A stretch of DNA of 60,107 nt from Acholeplasma equifetale ATCC 29724 (GTDB taxonomy: Bacteria > Bacillota_I > Bacilli_A > Acholeplasmatales > Acholeplasmataceae): assembly GCF_000687735.1 (NCBI RefSeq), contig NZ_JHXL01000008.1, positions 1 to 60,107 on the forward strand, in the 5' to 3' direction. The position numbers and the translations under genes are program-made. Positions 47,374 to 55,534 of the stretch are shown here, one piece after another. The first letter of the stretch is position 1. Each line of letters starts with the position of its first letter. The notes beneath the pieces were generated by a model. The model was given only the letters and a program-made list of their open reading frames with translations, was not told where the DNA came from and made no database searches.

Positions 47374-48405
47374 CTACTTCTCCTTTGTTAATACGATTTT
47401 TTGTGCTTCTATGCCATTAATTTCTGTAGCACTTGTTATAAACACTTGATGTGTTTTTGGCATGGTTGTTAAAAATAATTGTTGTCGTTCAATATCTAAC
47501 TCAGATAAGACATCATCTAAGAGTAGGATGGCATCTTCTATACCATTTTCTTTTAAATACGCTAAAACGGCTAGTTTTAATTCAATAACGATTAATCGTA
47601 TCGTTCCCTGCGATGCATATTCTTTTGCTAAATGTCCGTTATATTCAATTTTTATATCATCTTTATGAATACCGTAAAGTGTTTGTTGGTATTGAATTTC
47701 TTGTTTTTGTTTTGTTTTAAGTATTTCTAACCATTCTTCTTTTGATACATCCGGATCATAAGTTAATTTGATGTGAAAATCTTTATATTTTTGATTTATC
47801 TTGTCAAATTTTTTATTTAAGTTTTCGATGAATTTAATGCGCTCATCATAAATTCTTAATCCTACTTCATATAACTGTTCAGAAAGAATGTTTAAGAATG
47901 TATAATCACTATCTAATGTAAGTTTTTTTAATAACGCATTTCGTTGTTTCAAAATTTTCTTATAAATGTTCAAATCGTTAAGATAGGTTTTAGAAACTTG
48001 CATTAATTGGAAATCCATAAAATATCGTCTTTCGGAAGGTCCGCCTTTAATGAGTGATAAGTCTTCAGGAGAAAACATCACTACATGAAATGAACCAATA
48101 TATTCACTTAATTTTCGAATTTCTTTTTTATTAATGAAAGTTCTTTTACCTTTATCTGATAAAATAACTTCATTTAAACTATTTTTAAGTTTAAGTTTTA
48201 CCCTTAAGTATTGTTTACCGTGTTGAATCATTTCGCTTTCTTTGTTTGTTCGATGTGACTTTGTTGTGGATGCAAAATAAATAGATTCAAGCAAACTTGT
48301 TTTACCAATACCGTTAGGACCTTCAATAATGATTAACGGTTCTTGAATCTCTACTTTGTAATGACCAAGATTTCGAAAATTTTTAACTTCCAAAGTTTGA
48401 ATCAT
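47374..48405 (-). CDS. recF: RecF recombination protein
   Basis: RecF is an ABC-like ATPase acting at gapped DNA. The 343-aa protein has Walker [20 protein letters not shown], signature-like [15 protein letters not shown] and Walker [14 protein letters not shown]. Its start overlaps yaaA through ATGA. It sits in the conserved yaaA-recF-gyrB-gyrA cluster. Confidence 0.96.
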   Translation of the reverse strand: MIQTLEVKNFRNLGHYKVEIQEPLIIIEGPNGIGKTSLLESIYFASTTKSHRTNKESEMIQHGKQYLRVKLKLKNSLNEVILSDKGKRTFINKKEIRKLSEYIGSFHVVMFSPEDLSLIKGGPSERRYFMDFQLMQVSKTYLNDLNIYKKILKQRNALLKKLTLDSDYTFLNILSEQLYEVGLRIYDERIKFIENLNKKFDKINQKYKDFHIKLTYDPDVSKEEWLEILKTKQKQEIQYQQTLYGIHKDDIKIEYNGHLAKEYASQGTIRLIVIELKLAVLAYLKENGIEDAILLLDDVLSELDIERQQLFLTTMPKTHQVFITSATEINGIEAQKIVLTKEK

Positions 48406-48608
48406 ATCATCTTATATCGATTACCTTCAATTGTAACGATATCTCCCTTGTAAATTTTCTTTCGACGTTCTTGTATAAAATGACCATTGATACTAACGTT
48501 TTTATCTAATAAAAAAAACTTAGCTTCTCCGCCAGATAAGCTGTAACCTAAAACTTTTAATAGTTGTGTAATTGTAATATATTCACCACGAATTTCAAAC
48601 TCATTCAT
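48402..48608 (-). CDS. yaaA: S4-domain RNA-binding protein YaaA
   Basis: The 68-aa protein consists of an S4 RNA-binding domain ([46 protein letters not shown]). It is the conserved small gene between dnaN and recF in Firmicutes. The role is unclear, probably ribosome-related. It leads the recF-gyrBA unit, with a TATAAT at about 48644-48639 inside a palindrome and SD AGAGG. Confidence 0.93.
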   Translation of the reverse strand: MNEFEIRGEYITITQLLKVLGYSLSGGEAKFFLLDKNVSINGHFIQERRKKIYKGDIVTIEGNRYKMI

Positions 48609-48630
48609 AAGACCATTTTTCCTCTACATT

Positions 48631-48651
48631 TTATATTATAACATAATATAA
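48631..48651. promoter_or_regulatory. Palindrome over the yaaA-recF-gyrBA promoter
   Basis: Perfect 9-bp arms (48631-48639 TTATATTAT with 48643-48651 ATAATATAA) around three bases. The minus-strand -10 TATAAT lies inside. It may be an operator, but the bases are only A/T, so chance is possible. Confidence 0.4.
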
Positions 48652-48659
48652 AGAAAAAA

Positions 48660-48735
48660 TGGCATAAAATCACCTATCTTTTTCATTAAAACGATATAAA
48701 TATAGATTTAAATGAAAAATAGGTTTTTAATGCCA
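48660..48735 (-). repeat. Long imperfect hairpin between dnaN and yaaA
   Basis: Arms start with TGGCAT and end with ATGCCA. They match over about 27 bp (TGGCAT, AAAA, ACCTAT, TTTTCATT) with small bulges. The loop is about 16 nt. A T-run (TTTTTTCTTT) follows on the minus strand, so it could end a transcript coming from dnaN or from the AT-rich gap. No family is recognised. The rest of the 274-bp gap holds only the dnaN terminator and AT-rich DNA. Confidence 0.55.
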
Positions 48736-48857
48736 AATTTTACGTTTAAAGAGTTGTTAAAGTTTTTCAAATAGTCATTTATATTCAAGTAATAATTTTT
48801 TATACACTTTAATAACAATGTTAGTTATAATATTTTATTCTGTTATATGTAATAAAA

Positions 48858-48878
48858 AAACCGCATTATATGCGGTTT
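48858..48878 (-). terminator. dnaN terminator
   Basis: Perfect 9-bp stem AAACCGCAT/ATGCGGTTT with a 3-nt loop and a T-run on the minus strand lies 5 bp after the dnaN stop. Confidence 0.9.
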
Positions 48879-48882
48879 GTTT

Positions 48883-50013
48883 TTAATCAATTCTTACTGG
48901 TAATATGAGATGTAATAAATCTTCATCTAAATTGCCTTTTATTACAAAAGGTTTAATTTCTCCTGCAAAGTTTAATGTGATTTCAGAAGAATTAAATGCT
49001 TTTAATGCTTCATTTAAGTATTTAGATGAAAATGCAATTGAAATTAATCCGCCAACTGGATCTGCTGTTGGAATAACTTCTTCTTTTGCATCCCCAACTT
49101 CAGTATTTGTTGAAGAAATTTCTACAACTTGATCTGGTCTTAATGTGAGTTTAATAATGTTATAATTTGATTCTCTATCTCTTGGAGAAAGTAATGATAC
49201 ACGATCAACTGCAGCTAATAACTCATCTTTATTAAATGTTAATACCGTTTGAAAATCAACAGGAACAATTTTTTGAGTATCTGGATAGGTTCCTTCTAAT
49301 AATCTTGTTTGGAACCAAATTTTGTTCATTTTAAAGAGCACTTTATTTGGGTTGATATAAACTTCCACATCTTCATGCGTATGGTCTAAAATCTTTGATA
49401 ATTCATCTAATGATTTATTTGGAATAACAATATTAAATGATTTTGAATGCGTACGAATCTTTAAATTTTTTTGTGAAAGACGATATGAATCAGTCGCTAC
49501 TGCAAATAAATGGTTATTTTCATATTTAAAATTAACTCCCGTTAAAATTGGGCGTTTTTCGTTGTCTGCAGTCGCGAAGTTAGTCTCTCTTATGATTTGT
49601 TTAATAATGTCCGCAGAAAGGATTACAGGGTCGTTTAAATCAAGGAAATCAACCTCTGGATAATCATCGACGTCCATTAATTTAAGTTTAAACTCACTTC
49701 GATCAGCTCTAATAACCAATAAACGTTCTTCTTGAAGTGCAACTTCAATTTGTTGAGCAGCTACTTTACGAATAATTTCTATAAAATAGCGACCCGGTAA
49801 AGCAACCTTACCAGTTTTATTTACTCTTAAAGATTCGTCATCAATTAATACTTGAATTGCAATATCAGAGTTAGAAGCTGTTAATTGAATATAATCTGAA
49901 AAAACTTCAAATTTGATTGCATGTAATATAGGTAAAGGTGTTTTAACAGGCAAACCTTTTTGTACATGAATTAAATGATTTAATAAGACATCACGATCAA
50001 TTGTAAAATTCAT
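48883..50013 (-). CDS. dnaN: DNA polymerase III sliding clamp (beta)
   Basis: The 376-aa beta clamp has the three-domain layout: MNFTIDRDVLLNHLIHVQKGLP, SDIAIQVLIDD, RPILTGVNFKYENNHLFAVATDSYRLS, and a C-terminal HLILPVRID. AAAGGGG precedes ATG 50013. It lies after dnaA and ends in a strong terminator. Confidence 0.97.
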   Translation of the reverse strand: MNFTIDRDVLLNHLIHVQKGLPVKTPLPILHAIKFEVFSDYIQLTASNSDIAIQVLIDDESLRVNKTGKVALPGRYFIEIIRKVAAQQIEVALQEERLLVIRADRSEFKLKLMDVDDYPEVDFLDLNDPVILSADIIKQIIRETNFATADNEKRPILTGVNFKYENNHLFAVATDSYRLSQKNLKIRTHSKSFNIVIPNKSLDELSKILDHTHEDVEVYINPNKVLFKMNKIWFQTRLLEGTYPDTQKIVPVDFQTVLTFNKDELLAAVDRVSLLSPRDRESNYNIIKLTLRPDQVVEISSTNTEVGDAKEEVIPTADPVGGLISIAFSSKYLNEALKAFNSSEITLNFAGEIKPFVIKGNLDEDLLHLILPVRID

Positions 50014-50064
50014 ATTTAGCCCCTTTTTATTTATTATATTTTTAAACTTGTTATTATTAAGCGA

Positions 50065-50081
50065 TGTGGATAAGTGGATAA
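50065..50081. other. DnaA-box pair between dnaA and dnaN
   Basis: TGTGGATAA (50065-50073, perfect) and AGTGGATAA (50073-50081, one change) are direct repeats sharing one base. They form a second DnaA-binding cluster, as in bipartite origins. Confidence 0.85.
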
Positions 50082-50158
50082 GTCCGAAAAATCGCTTTAT
50101 TACTATATTATTTTACCACATTTTATGATTTTTATAAACATGGTTGTTTTTATAAAAT

Positions 50159-51517
50159 TTATTTAACATTTATTGAATCCAATTTTTTCAAAATTGAATC
50201 AACAGCAAATTTTAAATTTTTATCATGTTTTAAATCTTTTTCAATTTTTTCACAAGCGAATAAAACAGTTGAATGATCACGATCACTAAATAGCGAACCA
50301 ATTGTCTTATAAGCTAGGTTATATTTGGATTTAATAAGATACATAGCGATGTGTCTAGGTAGTGAAAATTTAGCATGTCTTTTCTTACCAATTAAATCTT
50401 CTAAGGTGATATTAAAGTAGTCTGCGACAACACTTTGAATCTTATCGTAGTTATTTTCATTAAGTAAATTTGAATTACGTCTAGTTTTTAATATTGAACC
50501 TAACGCTTCTTCGACAATATTCATATCAATTTTTAGGTTAAATGTTTGTGCATAACTAATAAGTCTAATTAATGCACCTTCCATTTCACGAATATTTGCT
50601 GCAAATTGAGTAGCTATAAAAGTTAATATATCTTCACCAATTTCGATAGACTCATCAAAATGTGTTAATTTTCGTTTTAAAATTGTAATTCTATGTTCTA
50701 AATCAGGCACTTGAATATCAACAGATAATCCAGCTTCAAAACGAGTTGTTAGACGAGGCATAATATTTGTTAATTGACTTGCTGGTTTATCAGAGGTAAT
50801 GACAATTTGCTTATTATTTAAATATAAGTAATCAAATAGTTTGAAAAATTCCATTTGTGTTTTAGATGCATTAGCCATAATTTGAATATCGTCAACTAAT
50901 AAAACATCAATATCACGATACTTAGTATTAAATTCATCATTTTTATTATTTTTTGATAGAAGTGAAACAAAATCTTCAATAAAATTATCCGCTTTTACAT
51001 ATAAAACGCGTTTTGAAACATCATGGTCAAGAATGTAGTTTCCGATAGCTTGCATAAGGTGTGTTTTACCTAATCCAACATCTCCAAAAATATAAAATGG
51101 GTTAGCAACTACACCTGGTTGATCGGCAACTTTCATAGCCATTCTAAATGCGAACATATTTGATTTACCAACAACAAAAGAATCGAAAGTAAATCCCGCA
51201 TTTAAATTGCCTTGTCGGTAGTCAATAGAAATCTTTCTATCGGTATGAACTTCTTCATGTTTAATCTCATCTTGACATATGAACTTAAAGCGTACAGGAG
51301 TCTGTGAATATTTAGCTGCAAGTTCATTTATTTTACCGATGTAAAGTTTATTGATTCTATTTTTGATAAATTCACCGTTTACAACCATAGTAATTAAACC
51401 ATTTTGATATTTGTAAACTCCGGTGATAGGTTGAAACAACTCAGCGTATGTTTCTTCGCTGTATATTGTTTCAAGATCCTTGAGTATTGTTTGCCATAGG
51501 GTGTCATAAGGATTCAT
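50159..51517 (-). CDS. dnaA: Chromosomal replication initiator DnaA
   Basis: DnaA binds DnaA boxes and opens oriC. The 452-aa protein has an N-terminal domain I, AAA+ Walker A PFYIFGDVGLGKTHLMQAIGNYI, Walker B VLLVDDIQ, and the C-terminal DnaA-box helix DRDHSTVLFACEKI. Start at ATG 51517 (MNPYDTLWQ). A longer frame runs to 51571 but crosses the promoter (extended -10 TGCTATGAT at 51562-51554). The SD is weak. DnaA boxes upstream allow autoregulation. Confidence 0.97.
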   Translation of the reverse strand: MNPYDTLWQTILKDLETIYSEETYAELFQPITGVYKYQNGLITMVVNGEFIKNRINKLYIGKINELAAKYSQTPVRFKFICQDEIKHEEVHTDRKISIDYRQGNLNAGFTFDSFVVGKSNMFAFRMAMKVADQPGVVANPFYIFGDVGLGKTHLMQAIGNYILDHDVSKRVLYVKADNFIEDFVSLLSKNNKNDEFNTKYRDIDVLLVDDIQIMANASKTQMEFFKLFDYLYLNNKQIVITSDKPASQLTNIMPRLTTRFEAGLSVDIQVPDLEHRITILKRKLTHFDESIEIGEDILTFIATQFAANIREMEGALIRLISYAQTFNLKIDMNIVEEALGSILKTRRNSNLLNENNYDKIQSVVADYFNITLEDLIGKKRHAKFSLPRHIAMYLIKSKYNLAYKTIGSLFSDRDHSTVLFACEKIEKDLKHDKNLKFAVDSILKKLDSINVK

Positions 51518-51571
51518 GTTATCGCCGCTTTCTATAATCTTAATGTTACTAATATCATAGCACACCAACAT

Positions 51572-51836
51572 ACAAAAAATGTTAAAAAGTTTTCCACATT
51601 ATTTGTGGATAAATATAAGTCATTTTTTAAGAAAACAACTGAAAGTGTGGAAAAAATATGTTGTATAATTTGCTTTATAAAGCCATGAAAATGATTTTCA
51701 TAACATATCAACAATGTGTATAACTTTGGGGAAAAGATATCCACAATCATTTATAAAATTTTGTGGAAATAAATGGTTAAAAATATAACAAAAAATAATA
51801 GCTAAAATTTTATTTGACAATTATAATAACTTTCTA
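51572..51836. other. Origin of replication oriC
   Basis: This 265-bp gap between divergent dnaA and rpmH contains DnaA-box-like sites on both strands: TTTTCCACA 51590-51598, TGTGGATAA 51604-51612 (perfect), TGTGGAAAA 51646-51654, TGTGTATAA 51715-51723, ATATCCACA 51737-51745 and TGTGGAAAT 51762-51770. An AT-rich stretch (51775-51830) is a likely unwinding element. Gene orientation changes here. Together with the 50065-50081 pair this suggests a bipartite origin. Confidence 0.9.
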
Positions 51837-51842
51837 TATAAT
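51814..51842 (+). promoter_or_regulatory. rpmH promoter
   Basis: Consensus TTGACA (51814-51819), a 17-bp spacer and TATAAT (51837-51842). The 5' UTR has a TTTCATATGAAA palindrome (51856-51867) just before SD AAAGGTGG. Confidence 0.88.
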
Positions 51843-51881
51843 ATGAAAAGCAAGGTTTCATATGAAAGGTGGTTTTTGACT

Positions 51882-52016
51882 ATGAAAAGAACGTTCCAAC
51901 CAAGTAAATTAATACGTAAAAGAAGACATGGATTTAGAGCACGTATGGCAACAGCTAATGGTCGTAAAGTTTTAGCAAGAAGAAGAGCTAAAGGTCGCCA
52001 CGTATTATCTGCTTAA
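51882..52016 (+). CDS. rpmH: Ribosomal protein L34
   Basis: The 44-aa ORF ([20 protein letters not shown]..., ending HVLSA) is the complete L34. SD AAAGGTGG is upstream. It starts the conserved rpmH-rnpA-yidC-khpB cluster to the right of oriC, transcribed away from the origin. Confidence 0.98.
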   Translation: MKRTFQPSKLIRKRRHGFRARMATANGRKVLARRRAKGRHVLSA

Positions 52017-52052
52017 AAAATGAATAACCCAATCATTCAATTAGAATACCAG

Positions 52053-52110
52053 GACTACCAGAATTAATTGAAAACAATTTTTTGTTTTTTTATTCAGGTA
52101 GTCTTTTATT
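52053..52110 (+). terminator. Hairpin / attenuator between rpmH and rnpA
   Basis: GACTACC (52053-52059) pairs with GGTAGTC (52097-52103), extended by GAAT/ATTC across one mismatch, and is followed by TTTTATTTT. Inside is a smaller AATTG-AAAA-CAATT hairpin with its own long T-run. Partial termination would give more L34 than RnpA. It cannot be a full stop, as rnpA has no other clear promoter. Confidence 0.6.
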
Positions 52111-52129
52111 TTAAGCGGTAGGTAAAGCA

Positions 52130-52477
52130 ATGAAAAGAATTTATTCATTAAAAAAGAAAGAAGAAATTGATCAAATATTTAATTCAAAAAAATCGGTGGG
52201 TCACAGTTATTTATCGATATACTATGAAACCTACGACCAACCTCATTTTAAATATGCAATTTCTATAGGCAAAAAATATGGTAATGCAGTTAATCGAAAT
52301 CTAGCTAAAAGAAGAATTCGATACGTATTATCTATGAATAAGGATAAAATTCAGCCAAATGTAAGTTTTGTAGTTGTTGTAAAGCCAAAAGCAAATACAT
52401 TAAGTTATCAAAAACTCAGCGAAATGCTTACATCACTATTATATAAATCAAAAATATTAAAGAAAGAGGAGTCTTAA
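52130..52477 (+). CDS. rnpA: Ribonuclease P protein component
   Basis: RnpA binds the RNase P RNA for tRNA 5' maturation. The 115-aa protein has the RNR-type motif in GNAVNRNLAKRRIRYVL and a basic N-terminal LKKKEEIDQIF. The SD GGTAGG is weak. The stop directly abuts the yidC ATG, and the yidC SD lies within rnpA. Confidence 0.94.
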   Translation: MKRIYSLKKKEEIDQIFNSKKSVGHSYLSIYYETYDQPHFKYAISIGKKYGNAVNRNLAKRRIRYVLSMNKDKIQPNVSFVVVVKPKANTLSYQKLSEMLTSLLYKSKILKKEES

Positions 52478-53935
52478 ATGCGTAAAAAAATATTCGCTTT
52501 AATTACAGTGTTAGCATTAGCATTAATATTGGTTTCTTGTGGACCGGATGAAACTGTAATTGATCACTTCATTTCTCCAAATAAGATTCTTTACTTAAAT
52601 ACAACAGATGATTTTGATGGAACAAAACCAAAAGTTGATATTGATGATTTCGAATTGTATTCAATTAAAAGAAATCAATCAGTAAGCAAAGAAACAGTTT
52701 TAGTTGGTGAAGTTGAAGTTAAACCTTTAGAAGACAATATCTTCGAAGTTATTGTTAAAGGGGTTTATAAATATAATATTTACCTTTATGACGAAGAGGC
52801 CGTCAATAAAGATGAAGTTGCAGTTTCAGTACTTTCCGCAACTTATGGCATCACAGATGAAAATGAAAAAGCATATAATGTAAGAAAACTATTCTTTACA
52901 GTGATTGCAAATGAAGTAGATTTAGATGGATTATCAATTGTTTCTGTAACATATGGAGCAGATTCATATGATAAAGTATCGGTTAAAGATGCGAAAGAAG
53001 CGTTAGTTAAACCAGAAGGTTACGACAATAATATATATAAAACATATTATGAACATGTGTTAGCATTTAATTTAGAAAATGGAACTCAAACACAAGTTAA
53101 GAATATTACTTATAAACCACAAGATAACCAATTACCAATCAATACAAAGATGGAAAATAATTGGATCGGTTATATTTGGGATTGGGTTTTAATTATTCCA
53201 ATTTCTACAATCATGGCATTCTTCAGTAGTTTATTCTTTAACAGTTTTGCAGTAGGTATTCTATTTACAACAATTATTGTAAGAACAATTGCTTGGCCAA
53301 TTTATGCTCGTGCAAATGATATGAGCGTTAAGATGGCATTAGCTCAACCAGATTTAAATAGATTGCAAAATAAATATGCACTAAAGAAAGATCCTGCAAG
53401 CCAACAAAAGATGCAAATGGAAACATTAGCTATCTATAAAAAATATGGTATTTCAGTATGGGGTTGCTTAACACCATTTATGCAAATGCCAATATTCTTA
53501 GCTATGTTCCAAGTTGTATATCGTATTAGTGTACCTGGTGGTATGTATGTTGATAAGATTTCAAATCCATTTGTATTATTTGGTCAAATTGACCTAACAA
53601 TTGGTGGATTTACAGATGTATGGAGTTATGTTTTAGCTGCATTAGTTGGTGTGACAATGTACTTACTTCAAAAGATTTCACAAAAGAAACCTTCTTATGC
53701 TAAGAACACTGGAACTCAAATAAAAAGCGAACAAGCTATGCAAACAGAAAAAACAATGAAAACAGTATCTAACGTCATGATTATTATGATGGTATTTACA
53801 ACCATTTCATCAGTTAATGCCTTAGGGTTCTATTGGATTATTGGTAACTGTTACTCACTTGTTCAAACATTAATTAATCGTAAGCTATCTGAAAAGAAAT
53901 ACAACAAAGCTAAACAAACTCAAAGCATTGTTTAA
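52478..53935 (+). CDS. yidC: Membrane protein insertase YidC (lipoprotein form)
   Basis: YidC inserts membrane proteins. The 485-aa protein has a lipoprotein signal (LALALILVSC, lipidated C21), a long external domain of about 200 residues, and then the conserved insertase core (WDWVLIIPISTIMAFF, KMALAQPDLNRLQNKYALKKDP, PIFLAMFQVVYRI, GFYWIIGNCYSLVQ) with about five helices. Most Firmicutes copies have only a short external part. SD GAGGAG precedes the ATG. It is followed by khpB after 17 bp. Confidence 0.94.
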   Translation: MRKKIFALITVLALALILVSCGPDETVIDHFISPNKILYLNTTDDFDGTKPKVDIDDFELYSIKRNQSVSKETVLVGEVEVKPLEDNIFEVIVKGVYKYNIYLYDEEAVNKDEVAVSVLSATYGITDENEKAYNVRKLFFTVIANEVDLDGLSIVSVTYGADSYDKVSVKDAKEALVKPEGYDNNIYKTYYEHVLAFNLENGTQTQVKNITYKPQDNQLPINTKMENNWIGYIWDWVLIIPISTIMAFFSSLFFNSFAVGILFTTIIVRTIAWPIYARANDMSVKMALAQPDLNRLQNKYALKKDPASQQKMQMETLAIYKKYGISVWGCLTPFMQMPIFLAMFQVVYRISVPGGMYVDKISNPFVLFGQIDLTIGGFTDVWSYVLAALVGVTMYLLQKISQKKPSYAKNTGTQIKSEQAMQTEKTMKTVSNVMIIMMVFTTISSVNALGFYWIIGNCYSLVQTLINRKLSEKKYNKAKQTQSIV

Positions 53936-53952
53936 GTTTAGGGGGAAAAAAC

Positions 53953-54573
53953 ATGTTAAAAAAAGTTGAATTTGAAGCTAAAAATCAACAAGAAGCGTTA
54001 AATAAAGCAGCTGAATTGTTAAAAGTAGCACCAGAAAAAATCAAACTTGATATTGTTAAAGAGAAAAAAGGTTTTTTAGGTGTAGGTTCTTCAACTTTCT
54101 ATGAAGCATCTCCAAATATTGATTTAACAACCGAAGGTAAGAATTATTTAGAAAGAATTGTTAGAGCGTTAGATATTGAATGTAGAATGGAAATTCGTGT
54201 GCCTAACCCAAATGAAATTCATTATCGTTTACAAACAAATGAAAATGCATTATTAATTGGTAAAGATGGTAAAACGTTATTAGCTATACAATATTTATTA
54301 AGAAATTATTTAGCACAATTTGTTGAAGATCAACTCTTAGTATCTGTTGATATAGGTAATTACCATGCAAATCGCAGAAAGCAATTAGAGATTTTAGCAA
54401 CTAAAACAGCTAAAGATGTTGCAAGAACACGTATAGCGGTAAAACTTGATCCTATGAATGCATTTGATAGAAGAATAATTCATGCGAAACTCGCTGATTG
54501 GAGAGACGTAGAAACCGTTTCTGAAGGTGAAGGCGAAGATCGAGCAATCATCATTCGTCCAAAGAAAAAATAA
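53953..54573 (+). CDS. khpB: RNA-binding protein KhpB (Jag/EloR)
   Basis: The 206-aa protein has a Jag_N domain (EFEAKNQQEALNKAAELLKV), the KKGFLGVGS linker, a KH domain (LLIGKDGKTLLAIQYLLR, GxxG-type), and an R3H domain (MNAFDRRIIHAKLADW). It is the usual partner of YidC in this cluster and binds RNA with KhpA. SD GGGGGAAA precedes the ATG. Confidence 0.95.
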   Translation: MLKKVEFEAKNQQEALNKAAELLKVAPEKIKLDIVKEKKGFLGVGSSTFYEASPNIDLTTEGKNYLERIVRALDIECRMEIRVPNPNEIHYRLQTNENALLIGKDGKTLLAIQYLLRNYLAQFVEDQLLVSVDIGNYHANRRKQLEILATKTAKDVARTRIAVKLDPMNAFDRRIIHAKLADWRDVETVSEGEGEDRAIIIRPKKK

Positions 54574-54580
54574 CAAAAGA

Positions 54581-54606
54581 AAGTGCGTAGATTCACGCAC
54601 TTTTTT
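54581..54606 (+). terminator. rpmH-khpB operon terminator
   Basis: Stem AAGTGCGT/ACGCACTT with a 6-nt loop and TTTTTT lies directly after khpB. Confidence 0.88.
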
Positions 54607-54625
54607 ATATGATATAATTATAAAT

Positions 54626-55519
54626 ATGAGAAAAAAGAAATTTAAAATAAGTAAAATATTTAAATTTATCTTGGTTATTGTTTTGTTTATTTTTATTTAT
54701 TCAATTGGTGCATCAATTTATGAACATGTGCAAAAAAACGCATTAATTAATGAATTTAAAAGCAGAACAATTGAAACTGTCACCGTTGAAAAATATGGTG
54801 ATGTTTATCATTATCACAAAGTTAAAAGAGTTCATGAATATGAGTTAAATGATACGAGAAGTGTCTTTTATGATTCAGCTAAAGATTATCCTGGGCAAAA
54901 AGGTGATGTATTATTAACATTCGAATCACCGTTTCCACACATGTATTTATTTGATAAAGCACTTTTATTCTGGACTGGGGGACATGCTGCAATTGTTCTT
55001 GAAAATAATAAAATATTTCAATCAACCGGCAATATTTCAGGAAATTTTTCTTTCTTTATGATATTTGATACAATTATGCACAAAGGTTATAGCGATGGTA
55101 ATGGCTTAACTGCACAAATTGTAAGCAATTATTGGCTGGCACCATATAGAAATGCAACCGATGTTGCATATCCTTATTATGGTAAATATTATCGTAATGA
55201 AATAATAGCGGTAAGACCAAAATATCAGGATTTAAAAAATGATTATGAAGCGATAAAGGAGTATAGTAATGAACGCGTTGATAAAGCCCTTTATAACTAT
55301 TTATTTATCGTTGATACAAAGTATAAATATTATTGTACAGACTTAGTTTCAAGAGCATTTGAATATATAAATTCAGTAAATGGTACAGACTATAATTTAA
55401 ATAAAGATGGCGTTGTTACAACTGTATATGACTTACTTTTAAATGATGATGTATATATCACAATTTATAAAGAAACAATTAATAACGAAATACATATTTA
55501 TTATTTAGAGGACTTATAG
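54626..55519 (+). CDS. YiiX/YebB-like cysteine hydrolase, membrane anchored
   Basis: The 297-aa protein has an N-terminal helix (about 13-33) and an outer domain with GDVLLTF, GGHAAIVLENNKIFQ (His) and KYYCTDLVSRAFEYI (Cys). These match the permuted NlpC/P60-like (YiiX) fold in which Cys and His are catalytic. The substrate is unknown. In a wall-less cell a lipid or amide bond other than peptidoglycan is likely. TATAAT at 54613-54618 lies only 8 bp before ATG 54626 and no SD is visible, so the mRNA may be leaderless. It is followed by rmuC after 15 bp. Confidence 0.8.
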   Translation: MRKKKFKISKIFKFILVIVLFIFIYSIGASIYEHVQKNALINEFKSRTIETVTVEKYGDVYHYHKVKRVHEYELNDTRSVFYDSAKDYPGQKGDVLLTFESPFPHMYLFDKALLFWTGGHAAIVLENNKIFQSTGNISGNFSFFMIFDTIMHKGYSDGNGLTAQIVSNYWLAPYRNATDVAYPYYGKYYRNEIIAVRPKYQDLKNDYEAIKEYSNERVDKALYNYLFIVDTKYKYYCTDLVSRAFEYINSVNGTDYNLNKDGVVTTVYDLLLNDDVYITIYKETINNEIHIYYLEDL

Positions 55520-55534
55520 GAAAGGGGATAAAAA

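Noticed and set aside
51532-51750. 72-codon minus-strand ORF within oriC
   Set aside because: It overlaps DnaA boxes and the dnaA promoter, has no SD, and its composition is simply that of AT-rich DNA.
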